Of a stretch of DNA of 64,000 nucleotides, positions 1-10,301 are shown piece by piece. Under the pieces are notes generated by a model, which was not told the origin of the DNA, made no database searches, and was given only the letters and a program-made list of their open reading frames with translations. This stretch comes from Siderastrea siderea (lineage: Eukaryota; Cnidaria; Anthozoa; Scleractinia; Rhizangiidae). Where the stretch lies: positions 17,763,453-17,827,452 of the forward strand of contig OZ034978.1 in the NCBI GenBank assembly GCA_964030785.1. Direction: 5' to 3'. The position numbers and the translations under genes are program-made. Numbering within the stretch: position 1 is the stretch's first letter; the number at the start of each line of letters is the position of its first letter.

Positions 1-39
1 AATTGGGTGTCCCTCTTCGAGCCACGAAGATTGTAAATA

Positions 40-215
40 AGGATAAGGCAAGAAACATTTCCTTCCATCCAGGTGTATAAATTAGTACCGGCGTGAAAGT
101 ACTGGAGATAACCCTGTGATGGACTAGCATCCCAGCAGGGTATAGTGATACTCCCGGTTGCTTTTTGCCACAGAAATCGGAGTTAAGCACCGCCCATCAC
201 ACGTAACAGGACTTT
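40..215 (+). repeat. SINE-like repeat, 3' part (copy A)
   Basis: The stretch around 'tgtgatggactagcatccca' followed by 'tgctttttgccacagaaat' matches two other places in this window (27130-27440 and 40921-41165) in the same order. Only the body and tail are present here; no clear tRNA-like head is seen. The repeat abuts the 3' end of the decayed zinc-finger/DDE-like gene. Family identity is inferred from internal similarity only. Confidence 0.6.
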
Positions 216-2080
216 ACTTTAAGTGTTCGTAGAGAGAGGCATCACACTCGCATTCACTGATAACCTCCTTAAGTTTTTGCACCAGACTCGCTTTTTTCTC
301 TTTGGACTTGAAACTGATGTCGAGATGGGAAAGAATGTTTTTTGCATTGGAATATTAAAAGTTGAAAGCTTATTGCGCTGATGCAATTCACATAGATCAT
401 AAATGTCGTAGGTGATCGGATGCTTCAGCCCAACCTCATCAGTTATCTTCGCCATTAAGCCCTGACGCTCGGCATCGTCCACAAGACATTCAACGTCTTC
501 CTCCTGTTCTACTGATAATCCAGCAATTTCTCTTTCCTTGCGCCTGGACACTGCAAGCCTGGAGAAGAAGCTTTGTATCTGGGATTTTGTTAACCACTCT
601 TTGGAGTTAAAGAGTCGTTCATTCGATGGCTTTCGTGCATTTCTCATATCCTTTTCAACTTGAGCAGGATCTGCTTTACAACTTGTTCGTTCTGCAATCT
701 CAACTTTGGCCGTCAGATATTCTTTCACTCGGGGAGAAAATCGAGTAGAACCTGAGTGGGTCTTACTGATTGCCCATCCCATTTGGAGGGGTTGCACCTT
801 TGCTGACTCAGCAGAGGATGCCGTCAAAGTTGCAGCGGATTGTTTGAGGGCTACATCCACCGCCGCAAATTTCGCTGCCCATTCTTTTCTGATTTTGTCG
901 TATAAGCTTTCACTCGTCTCCCGAAGTGCAGAATTTGTGGTGTGCTTGCCTAAACCAAGGTGCAATTCAAGATCGGAAAATAAATCAAAAGCCTGGGTAC
1001 ATCCTGGAAATGAACACTCGAGAAGAGTGGGGCTTCCTTCTGGAGCTGGCTCACTTTTTGAGGGGAAAATCTTTTTCTTTGGATTCAGTTCTCTTTCCTT
1101 AGTTGGCTCAAAAAATGATTTTGTGGCGTCTTCTGTTTGAGGGTCGGTTGCCCCTTGGTGTTCGACATAGACCGTGTCATAAGGCAAAAGCTTTCCCCGA
1201 CCAATTTTATAGGCTTTTCTTGCTCAGATTCCCGACGGCTCAAAGTTGAAATTGTGAAAACTGCTAAAATGCTCAATCCTTTTTAATTGAAGGCTTTTCT
1301 TTGATTCATCCACCATACTAGCTGCAGCAGTTGCCCCCCTCACAGGATGCTTCTGAAGAGCTTCCCGCATATCGGAGGCCGTCAGAATATCATGACCTCC
1401 TGAACAATGGGTTCGAACAGACGACTTCAGAGGGCAAAGAATCCTGTCACACACATCTTTTCCACTCTGGCGCTCAGAGAAGTCATAGGACTCAACTGCG
1501 ATTCCAACGCGTTGTCCAATGTCTCTAATTATAACTGCGGCAATCAAGAAGTTACTGTGATAGCAGCCCGCCTCATCAGATCTTAAATGAACACTTTCAA
1601 GACTGGGGTTCTTGGTTTTCAAATGTTGTAGCAGATGTTGAGTTATTGATGCCACTGGGTACGAATCCTGGGTACACTGATCAAATAAATGAGTGAAGGA
1701 CGTAACTTGAAGTTTTCCAGTTGAAGCATCACGGGATATAACACTGCTAATGTCCCAGCTAAGGCCTCCTTTACCAAACCAATCGCTCTGTTTTTCGCGA
1801 TATCGCATTTGAAGAAACTTCATGGCCCAACCCATGATAATTTGCCAACCTTTGTTTTTTTTCTGATAAACTGGCCATTGCTTCGTTGTCGGTAGCTATC
1901 AAAGATTCTGCTTCTTCCCTGTCCCCTTCGTCTTCTTGGGAATCTTCAGTGTCCTCTCCAGACCACTCTCCGGGAGTCCAATCCACGTGTTTTGCAACTT
2001 CAGATTTTACTGTTCGAGGGGCCAAGGGAGTACATTCCAGTGTAGCTTCCAAACTCATTGCCGCCATTTGTTTAGCAAGT
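214..2080 (-). pseudogene. Zinc-finger/DDE-like family, copy 1: main exon, disrupted
   Basis: Read on the minus strand this is one long exon. It begins after a strong acceptor (pyrimidine tract then tag, exon from 2080) with an acidic region, then a block containing GWAMKFL, HLRSDEAGCYH and GKDVCDR, then a C2H2 finger (C-x4-C-x12-H-x5-H, around 1000), a basic region ending near SKEWLTKSQIQSFF, and a C-terminal block resembling a SAP-type motif. It is homologous block by block to the spliced gene at 44947-53611, but lacks the roughly 400-residue middle and has no introns at the two positions where that gene is split (after the residues AEFE and after LNEG). Lesions: a frameshift at the T8 tract near 1855, an in-frame TGA at 1224-1226, and a frameshift near 330; after the last one the frame reads on to a stop at 214. 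The RSD(N/E)AGCYH and CDR motifs look like an RNase H-fold transposase, which is inference. Probably a pseudogene. Confidence 0.65.
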
Positions 2081-3561
2081 CTACATAATAAAAAATGAAA
2101 AAAAAAGAGAAAAGAAAACGCCTTTGAATGTGCGTTTTTATAAATATTTTATTAAAAACAATACATTTGGATTACACATAACATCGAAATGCTAAAAAAA
2201 GGAAAAAGGTTAAAGAAAATTATTTTTTTAAGGCGTTTTTTTCTCCTTCAGCTTATTACAATGTTGTGAATTCAAATCAGTGTACAGTATACTTGTATTT
2301 AACTTCAATGTCCGTTCAAATTGTTCGCCATATTCTGCATGTTTACAAGGTGACTTGTTAGTACCTACAAGTACATCCAGGGTGTGGTTTATAGTTTTGG
2401 TCTGACGTATAAGTTTTTCTTACTATTTTTAAGGTTACCAAGATTTGTCTGCCTTCTACTCTGGCAGTCTTTTCTCATTTATTGTTAATTAGCCACATGT
2501 ACATTTAATACAAACGTAAAGAAGTAAGTTTGCTCTTTTGCTTATTTGTTATTTTTTAACTTTATTTGAATTGTTTTGTGAAAAAAAAATATTATGGACA
2601 TTTGGAGAAGGAGGTCTTTATTTCAATAGAAAGAGAAAGTATGATGAACGCTTCTCTATTTCAAACCTTGTGTCCTCCTGAGTGTTGCCAGTTTCCCCAG
2701 TCTTAGTGCTTTCCTTCTCCAACCAACCAACATTTTCATCGAACTTCTGTTTGTGTTCTTTGACACACGAGGTACAAATTGCTGTACAACAGACGAAGAT
2801 ATCACAAAAATGTTGCCAATTTGCAGCTTGGTGGTATTACAGTGCAGGGTTCCCCTTTATTGTAGGGGTTTGAAAGTCAGTGAAACGTTTATAAGAAAAC
2901 GGGAGAATTCCTGGACGATTCATAACAACACTGATTTTCACCGGTTCAAATATTCACTGGTCGGTTACTTCAAATACTCCAGCAATCAATCTTCATTAAC
3001 GCCGGGGGGGCTCAGGAATCGTAAAAAAAAAAAACAATTCTAAAAGTTTGTCAGGTAAAGTTTTCTTGATATTGCACAGGTTAAGTGGATCGTTTTAATT
3101 TTTTATATCTAGCGATAGCTGAAATGGGCGCTCCTTGTTCCGGGTTTTGCTGACGCTCAGCTGAGATATGCGCTTTGCAAACACTTGTTCATTTCATCAG
3201 TTTGTTTACACAATGAAACATTTCGCGCACTTTATGTCTCTCATCTCAAAATTTCGCACAACCTGTCTCGTAACCTTAGAATTCAAAGCGCCTATGACTG
3301 TGAATAAAGTTGTACTAAAGAATTCTTCCAGATTATTGAAGAACTTCGTCAACAACGGGCCATTTTGTAAGCCAATTCAAGAAGTATTTTAATTTTATAT
3401 CCTTCTAGGTTTCATAATTAAATTAAGAGCTTCATTAACAAAGTGACCGTAGAAGCAAAACGTTTTCCAAAAATTGGTATTTTTGTCTTATTTATTAATA
3501 ATTTCGGCAGTTTTGTGGCTATAACCACGCACAACAAAATAAAAGTGTACAAACCACTCAC
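2081..3561. other. Intron or spacer between parts of copy 1
   Basis: AT-rich sequence with no convincing coding block. It lies between a minus-strand exon ending in a donor at 3561 and the acceptor at 2082-2081. The phases of the two flanking exons do not match (the joined frame meets a stop), so either an exon is missing or the gene is broken. Confidence 0.4.
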
Positions 3562-3955
3562 CTGACCCAACAGGAATTGTTGTTCCAAAAATTGATTGTA
3601 TATTCTTGTACATCTGCATATTTACTACATTTCTGTTTCTTAGCTTTTTCCTTGATCCGGAATGAAGGGGATACTGACACGTCCTTAAAGGACGCCAGTT
3701 ACGGCCCAGATTATACCTGTGTTTAGGGCAAACGAACATTTCTTCCTGCCTGTGTAAAGGCACGTCAAATAATCCCGCTCTGGGGAGTATTAGCTCGTAT
3801 TCCGGAATTCCAGTAAGCTTTGAAAGGTGGCACGCTTGCAAGTAGCCTGTTATGTCTTCTTGACATTCTCGTAATCTACACACCATACGGGTTGAGCCCC
3901 GAAAGTCACCACAGCTGGATTTGGCCAGTTCGGAAAAAGAACACTTCCCTTCCAT
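3562..3955 (-). pseudogene. First exon of copy 1 (Cys-rich N-terminal domain)
   Basis: Starting at an ATG at 3955 the minus strand encodes about 131 residues beginning MEGKCSFSELAKSSCG and ending IFGTTIPVGS before a GTGAGT donor. It aligns with the first exon at 44947-45334: both have an N-terminal C(S)F, an ACH or GCYK-type middle cluster, a PRAGLF/LRVGLF stretch, then C-P-x-H-R-x3-LG/FG-x2-WRP-x3-C-x-Y-x-LH. The spaced Cys and His suggest metal binding, inferred. It lies upstream of, and on the same strand as, the decayed body at 214-2080, so it is probably that gene's first exon. The reading frame of this exon is intact; the gene as a whole is not. Confidence 0.55.
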
Positions 3956-3969
3956 TGTCCGTATCACGG

Positions 3970-5580
3970 CACTTTTTAATTTGCGGCTTCATATTATTGC
4001 AGGGGACTGGAAACGAATATTCCAACGTTCATTTCAGCGAAATCGCCTGCTGTACTTTCTCCATATTTTCACACAGTTTGCTTAAGAAATGTCTTTGTAG
4101 TCCCAAAGATGACTCTGCATTATCTCAAAGGGCACCTGTACCATCAAGCCCGCTTTAAGACCGATAAGAGTCCGCAGAGAGCACCGAAGTTCCGATGTCA
4201 CTAACGCGTCACGCTCGCTACGAATGAAAACGGCCATTACAAACCAGGTAAAGACGGCGATAGAAACTCGTCGCTGGTTGAAAACTACACGCAAACGATG
4301 CTTTACAGGATTCAGGGACGATTTATGCTGTCAAAACTCCACCCTTGAAAACAAGAAAGCCATCAGAGATGATAAGCTGACACGAGTACTCGGGGAAGGC
4401 AAGTGTTTGTTTATTGACATGTTTTCGAGATTTCTTAAAATTCAAACCGTTATCAATTTTTAAAATCTAGAGTGCATACAAATTTTACTCTTGTTTCGAA
4501 TTTTCTGTCATTTCTAGTTTACTTTTATTTAGGGTGAAAGCTCCAAACAGGTGCCACATTTTTTTAATGTGCCCTCAAAGTTGGGCTGTTTTTGTGTTTC
4601 GATTGGAGCCCGATTATGTGTTTGTAGAAACGTATTATTGCCGTTAAAATAACAAACTGATTTATAATTGTGATATGGCTAGGCAAACTAGAAAGGTGTA
4701 TCTGTAGATTAAATGGAGAATTGGGCCTCTTCAGCGAATTGCTATTTTTTAATAGTAACTGCAATGTGCGTGATTTCTTCAGTTTTGAGGCCCAAGAAAC
4801 CAGCTGCGACCAGTTAGAACTTTGATAAATCGTGAAAAAATTAAATGATCCTGTTAGATCAAAAGAAATGCATTTCTGTGACTACTAGGATAAAGGCTTT
4901 TAAATCACAGAATATAAGAAAATTTCATTTTTGTATTCAAAATCACTAGTCGTTCCTTACGGAATATTGGTCTGAACTAGGGTTCTGATAGGACAGGTGT
5001 GAAATAGGGAATGGTATTTTTGGTCAGGTCTGAAATAGGGTAGGGAATCGCATATTTTGGTTGAAACAGGGTAAAGGTTTCAGTAAGTGTGCCGCACACT
5101 CCCACCAAAATTTTCGGGGAGTACCCCCCCCGGGTAACTCAGGTAATATAAATACCCTGTACCAAACTACCGGATAAGAGCGCCCCAGAGACACTGTAAA
5201 TATCCTATAAACAATCACCCATGAGAAAAAAGACTGCAAAGGTCATAGACATATTTCTTCCCTTAGACAGCTTAGACTAATCGATCGATATACAGGGAGC
5301 GTTTTTGCTATCTTCCCTCCCCCACGCCTTAAGTAGCGTCAGGAGAAAGCCTGCTACTTCCGTTTCTCTTGCAACTTTACGGTTTTAACTTCCTGAAATA
5401 CAGGCAATAAATGGGAAACAAAAGATCTGCAAATTTCTTTCACCGTTTTTTGATTACAAGCGAATCGTGACTGGAAGGTCAAAGGCGGTGAATCAAGGTT
5501 GAAAAAACCAGGCCTGCCGTCAGTCAGTGTAATCGGGTGTATCCGACTGCTTACGTATTATACGTCTTTTTTATTGGTGG
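3970..5580. other. Intergenic, no gene recognised
   Basis: Short open frames on both strands lack homology I recognise and lack splice context. At 4990-5050 there are two imperfect repeats of 'tgaaatagggwa' type, followed by a C9/G-rich stretch near 5125, typical of dispersed repeat debris. Confidence 0.5.
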
Positions 5581-5589
5581 AGAAAGAAA

Positions 5590-5735
5590 CCTGAAAAATT
5601 CAGGCTTGTACGGGAATCGAACCCATAACCCTACGATTACCGGTGCAGTGCTCTACCAGGTTTCAGGTTTCCTCTTTCGCAACTGCTTAAGTTGATCTTT
5701 CACATCTTTATTCTTCTCCCGCAGTTCAAATATAT
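5590..5735 (-). repeat. tRNA-like (SINE-type) repeat, minus copy
   Basis: On the minus strand a truncated tRNA-like head contains 'ggtagagcactgcaccggta' and a perfect internal B box (gggttcgattccc), followed by 'acaagcctgaa'. Adjacent sequence 'gcaactgcttaagttg' and 'gatctttcacatcttta' recurs next to the plus-strand copy at 5817-5975. The 5' half of the tRNA is missing, so this is a repeat, not a functional tRNA gene. Confidence 0.6.
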
Positions 5736-5816
5736 ATAATTTTCATATGTTCACATTCATTTATTCATTACTCACGGGTGATTACGAACTACCAAAATGA
5801 CCGGCTCCCACTGTTG

Positions 5817-5975
5817 GCTTGTTAGCTCAGTTGGTAGCTTATAGAGCACTGCATCGGTAATCGCAGGGTCATGGGTTCGATTCCCGTTCAAACCTGAATG
5901 TTTTCAGTGTTCCTCTTTTGCAACTGCTTAAGTTGTGAACTTAACTGCGATGATCTTTCACATCTTTATGATTGA
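5817..5975 (+). repeat. tRNA-like (SINE-type) repeat, plus copy
   Basis: The head reads 'ggcttgttagctcagttgg' (A-box region), 'gagcactgcatcggtaatcg' and 'gggttcgattcccg' (B box), and its ends can pair (ggcttg with caaacc/ caagcc-like). A five-base insertion in the D-loop region and an eight-base anticodon loop argue against a functional tRNA. The tail 'gcaactgcttaagttg...tgatctttcacatcttta' is shared with the copy at 5590-5735. Confidence 0.6.
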
Positions 5976-6473
5976 TATTTGTTAACTTTTATTTGCGTCC
6001 AGGGAAAAGTAACTCACAATCGTTTTCCGCTCCATTTCCTACCATGAATTATGGGATTTGACAGTGTTATGACCTATTTTAGCATGTCACCAAGCATTTT
6101 TCTTCGCTAATTACGCGACATAATATTTTTCTTTCTTTAGCAGCCAAACATCATGCCGGGAGATTTCAAAGCTGCCATGGGTGTAGATTGAAGGAGGGGA
6201 ATCTCTTCTATCAGGGTAGGTTGCGGTAATCAGGTTTTTGTCCGTACTTTTTCCCAGGGTCCTCATCTTCCCACCAGAGATCCTGGGAACGAAGATTCTT
6301 TATAACGTACTTACACATATTGTCTGCTTGGAGTAAACACACAATGAAGGGCCCCTTTTGAAGGCCTTTGAATTTGGTGGCTTTGTTGGGTCTGAGGATG
6401 GACTCAAAGAACGAGAAATTACAATGGTCGACAAGTCGTGGGTCCACTATATTATGTGACTCGTTTAGCTTAA

Positions 6474-7113
6474 GGACGTTCGCGCGAAAAACTTCTACAA
6501 TACAGATTTCATACTTTGGCTACATTCAGATAATGAGTTACCTATGTCAGAAGTGCAAAAAAATTGAGGGGTCACCGACTTCGTTTTCAAAATAAAGCAC
6601 GTGGAAAATTACCCCAATTTTGAAAAATCGGCCCTCGCAACTCGACATGGCCTCAATGCTTGTTAGTTTAAAAATATTAAAAATGATTCGCTGTAGACCC
6701 ACTTTCTTAGCCAAACTTTATTTAAGTGGGTCTGTCAAGTAAACAATGTGAGCTGGTGTCATCCTTTTGGTTAAACTCATCCTCTAAGATGGACTTTTGC
6801 GAACACCGTGCAGCTACAATAATAGCATAATTCTATGATGGAGGGCAGAAAAGTTGAAAAAAATGAAACTTCCACTATACAGATTTTCTTTAATTTTTCT
6901 CAAAATGTAGATAATTGACAGACAAAGTGATTTATCAAAAGAAAATATGGGGTCACCGAACATTTAAGAGAGTTAATCTCGTGCATAGATACTAAAGTGC
7001 CTACTAGCGCTATATATCTCCACATTTCTCCAACAGGGCGCGCGCTCAATGCATACGTGGCAGTGAATTGCGTGCGCAGTAAGGATGCGCAGAAACAATT
7101 AGCGCGAACGTCC
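6474..7113. mobile_element. Non-autonomous DNA transposon with TTAA duplication
   Basis: The ends are inverted repeats (left GGACGTTCGCGCG, right CGCGCGAACGTCC allowing for one base) flanked on both sides by TTAA (6470-6473 and 7114-7117). The 640-bp interior has no long open frame. TTAA duplication is characteristic of piggyBac and Kolobok elements; which applies here cannot be told from the ends alone. Confidence 0.65.
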
Positions 7114-7117
7114 TTAA

Positions 7118-8507
7118 TAGACAGAATGATAATAGACAGCTACTAGATAGCTTAATAGACAGTCAGGATAAGCGGATAAGCGCTTTCTTAACGCCGCGTT
7201 AAGTCGATCTTCATGTCAATAAGGCCAACTCAAACATCAATGTTTGTTACCTGCCTGTCAGGCGGGATATGAGTTACAATCTTGAAATGCTAGACAACAA
7301 TCTAATTCTAACAAAGGATTATGTTTAATCCAGTGATCTTTTTCTATTTTTTTATCAGCCTTCCGAATCCCAGACCGACTGAATCATGGACAACCAAACG
7401 CAAATTGCTACGAAATAGTTGATGAGCAGTGCTAGTACCGCGGGCGAAATGCAGGCGCAGTGTAGCAACCAGGCCTGCCTATCCTTAACGCCCATAGTTG
7501 ATCTAGTTTATTCACAAGTAGAAATAAAGCAAGATTGAAACTGCATACTTGTGTCATATATTAAATCCGTCAATAGCAGGAAAGGAGGTTGTAATAACTT
7601 CTTCGTCACATATTGAGGAAGTACTTGTTCCAGCCATATCCTGCTTACCGCTATTTTCAGACCAAAAGTGTCGTTGTCGCCCATATGCTTGACGCTACAA
7701 AAACATCATAGTTTTGTCCCCTAGCTGGGACAGAGCTGGACAATGGCAAAATATTAGTCTGCGAAGCTAAACGGTTGCTCTTTCCAAATGGCGGCCGTTC
7801 CCAGTGGAAAACATAGGTATTTGTTAAGCTCGGGATTGAATAGTTAAGATTTTTCTTTGTGTTTATAGACGGCTGGATTTTTTCTTTCTTTATTTTTTGG
7901 GGGGACAATTTTTGTTTGGGCAGTAACAGGAAAAAAAAGACCCCAAAACCTTAATGCGAAGGCCCCGCAGATGAGTTTTTACGGCGAGGCAATGGTCGAC
8001 TGACGTTTCAGACTAGGTGACATAACGACAGAGCTGAGTAATGCAATGTTCCATTAGCAAAGCCGCGTAAATGGTCATGAAAGCAACGAAGGGAATGTAT
8101 AGACTTGCAACCATGCTGAATTTTAGCAGCGCTCTTGTTTACTCATAAGGTTTCCAAACGAAAAGAAAGTGAGGGCTCATCGCAGGTAACGCGAACAATA
8201 AGAATATGAAGTATCGGTTACTATCATCTCCAATCCAGCAAGCGCGAGTGCAATAATTGTTTTTACAGAATCTTCGGTAATCGTTGCTGATAACCTGTGT
8301 GCAGTGAATCAATAAGAAATCTATTTAATAACCGAAAATTTAACGATAAATGTTTAAGGAGTGCTTATGAATGCTGTCAAACAACGGACGTTTCGGGAAT
8401 GTGCCCTCATCGGTGTTCTCCACTGAAGTGGGAAGTGTTCTACACCAATGAAGGACATACCCCCAGGCGTCTCTTTACGGCCTTCATGGGCTCTTCTCTT
8501 AAACATT
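7118..8507. other. Intergenic, no gene recognised
   Basis: No open frame with recognisable content or splice signals. The sequence includes repeats of a 'taatagacag' phrase near 7115-7165 immediately downstream of the TTAA element. Confidence 0.4.
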
Positions 8508-9383
8508 TACTACCATTTTCGTTCAACCCTGAAGCGTGACGATTTTTTCGCGTATGTTTACGTTTTAAACGTAACGGTTTTGTCTGGTTACGTGTCACTT
8601 TAGGCAATGAAACCTTGTCGGTTATGTCGCGAAACTGACAAGGTTCTTGGCGCCATTCGAACATGTTTTGTTCACGTGCTCTGAGACTTTTCAGGTTTTG
8701 CCGCATGAAAGTCTTTAATTTTTTGCAGTGAAGGAGATGAGAAAAGTTAACAAGTTAACAAGTTTGGAAGGAGTTACCGTCCAGGAGTCGCTTTAGATCA
8801 AGATTTAAAATGCTCCATCATTGACAGAATGTTTTTTTAATATCAGTGAGGGTCTGAGTGAAGGGGGTGAACAAGTTACGGGTAAAATTCCGCGGAGTTT
8901 TAGACAATTTGCGAACGAGTTGCGTGACCGTAAACACTGCAAAATCTGTATGGCACAGATACCGCGACGAAATGCGAAAATTAGCAAAGCCTAAAGAGGC
9001 CTGACATCTGAAAAATTACGGGAAGATGACCTTGAACTCATCGAAGTATTGAAAGTCCGCTACTGATCTATCTCCCTTTCCCAAATCACCGAGGAGTTAG
9101 TGCAGTTTGGAGCACAACAAATTTCAATGTTGGCCGTTTCGCGGACCATAAAGTTTCAAAGCACGTGAACAAAACATGCTCAAGTGCACGGAAAACCTGA
9201 AAAGTTTCAGAGCACGTGAACAAAACATGTTCGAATGGCGCCAAGAACCTTGTCAGTTTCGCAACGTCACCGACAAGGTTTCATTGCCTAAAGTGACACG
9301 TAACCAGACAAAACCGTTACGTTTAAAACGTAAACATACGCGAAAAAATCGTCACGCTTCAGGGTTGAACGAAAATGGTAGTA
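8508..9383. mobile_element. Element with ~190-bp terminal inverted repeats
   Basis: The left arm (8508-8700) and right arm (9190-9383) are near-identical reverse complements: both start from CTACCATTTTCG at the outer end and encode, in inverted orientation, the same stretch including AREQNMFEWRQEPCQF. The outer ends abut TA dinucleotides, compatible with, but not proof of, a TA duplication. The 490-bp interior has no convincing gene. Long arms with a short core suggest a foldback-type element. Confidence 0.65.
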
Positions 9384-9431
9384 TTACTACAGCGTTGGTA
9401 AACTGTTTGCTTTCATCATCAGCCACTTGTT

Positions 9432-9436
9432 GCCGA

Positions 9437-9480
<44 letters not shown>

Positions 9481-9534
9481 TTGGTTCAAATCCGGAGAGT
9501 TCGCATGAGCTCTGAATAATCCCGGGTCTCGGCA
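9432..9534 (+). tRNA. tRNA-Phe(GAA)-like gene with a 30-nt T-arm insertion
   Basis: The acceptor stem GCCGAGA/TCTCGGC pairs in all seven positions, the D arm is GCTC-loop-GAGC, and the anticodon arm is TCAGA-CTGAAGA-TCTGA with anticodon GAA and a G at position 37. The discriminator base is A. An A box (TAGCTCAGTTGG) and a B box (GGTTCAAATCC) are intact and a T-run terminator begins at 9541. The length is 103 nt instead of 73: the T loop holds 30 extra bases, which include a 7-bp hairpin (AGAGTTC/GAGCTCT, one G-T pair, GCAT loop) and a direct repeat AATCC at each edge. Without the insertion it is a standard animal tRNA-Phe. It may be a pseudogene produced by a small insertion, or a gene with an ectopic intron; sequence alone cannot decide. 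Confidence 0.75.
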
Positions 9535-9540
9535 CAACTA

Positions 9541-9547
9541 TTTTTTT
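9541..9547 (+). terminator. Pol III T-run terminator of the tRNA-Phe-like gene
   Basis: A run of T residues begins six bases after the discriminator base of the tRNA-like gene, the usual RNA polymerase III stop. Its presence suggests the locus was, or is, a transcription unit rather than a random fragment. Confidence 0.5.
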
Positions 9548-9913
9548 CATTTACTTATTTTTGCCTTTTGTTTAATAACCCTTTGATTATAAGAATATTC
9601 TTTCTATGTGCTTTTGCTGGTGCAAAATATTACGCAAATATTGTTTTTTTTCGTCCTGTCACCTGATACAAGGTAATTGTATTACGTGACAGGACGTATC
9701 ACGTGTATCACGTTGTATCATTAGGCCCCTCATTAGCTGCCCTCGTGAAAAAGGACGTTTGGCAGGATTGTATAATTGGAAAAGACACTACATGTACACG
9801 AGGTACTCCAAAGGGCCTTTGATTTCTTTGCCCTCAACAAATGCCGCCTTTCTCTCGATGCTAAATTGAAACAACGAATCTCCGCACAAACAAGTCAAAT
9901 AAGGGCACGAGAA

Positions 9914-9919
9914 TTTATT
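9914..9919 (-). terminator. Candidate polyadenylation signal of TYW1
   Basis: AATAAA on the minus strand, about 385 bases after the TYW1 stop codon. It is a candidate only because it is the first canonical signal I noticed downstream on that strand. Confidence 0.35.
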
Positions 9920-10301
9920 GACACAACGTCCGCCATCCACTAAATAAAGAGGAAAAATTAATTATTGCTGTCAAGGCTCAACAAAAGAGATTTCAGTCCA
10001 GACTGAGCATGAGTTGAGTTTGTAGATACAGTCGAGGGGGAATGTGGCAATTCTGTCAAATTCCTGTACGTTGATTAACAACCCGAAGAGCTACCCATGA
10101 CTGTAACTGTCTAAGACGAGTCAGTGCAAGCACTCGGAATAACGTAACGCCACATACAGCCACATACTCTCCGTGTGACAAAATTCGGTGGCGATAATCA
10201 GGTCTAGGAGACACGACCGATTTCTAATATTTGATAAAAATCCTTGTCGCCTGATACTTCAAAAGATTTTGAATTTAAAATAATTACAATTGCAAGCTCG
10301 T

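Noticed and set aside
5817..5900. Functional tRNA gene
   Set aside because: D-loop insertion, wrong anticodon-loop size and a shared repeat tail show that it is a tRNA-derived repeat.
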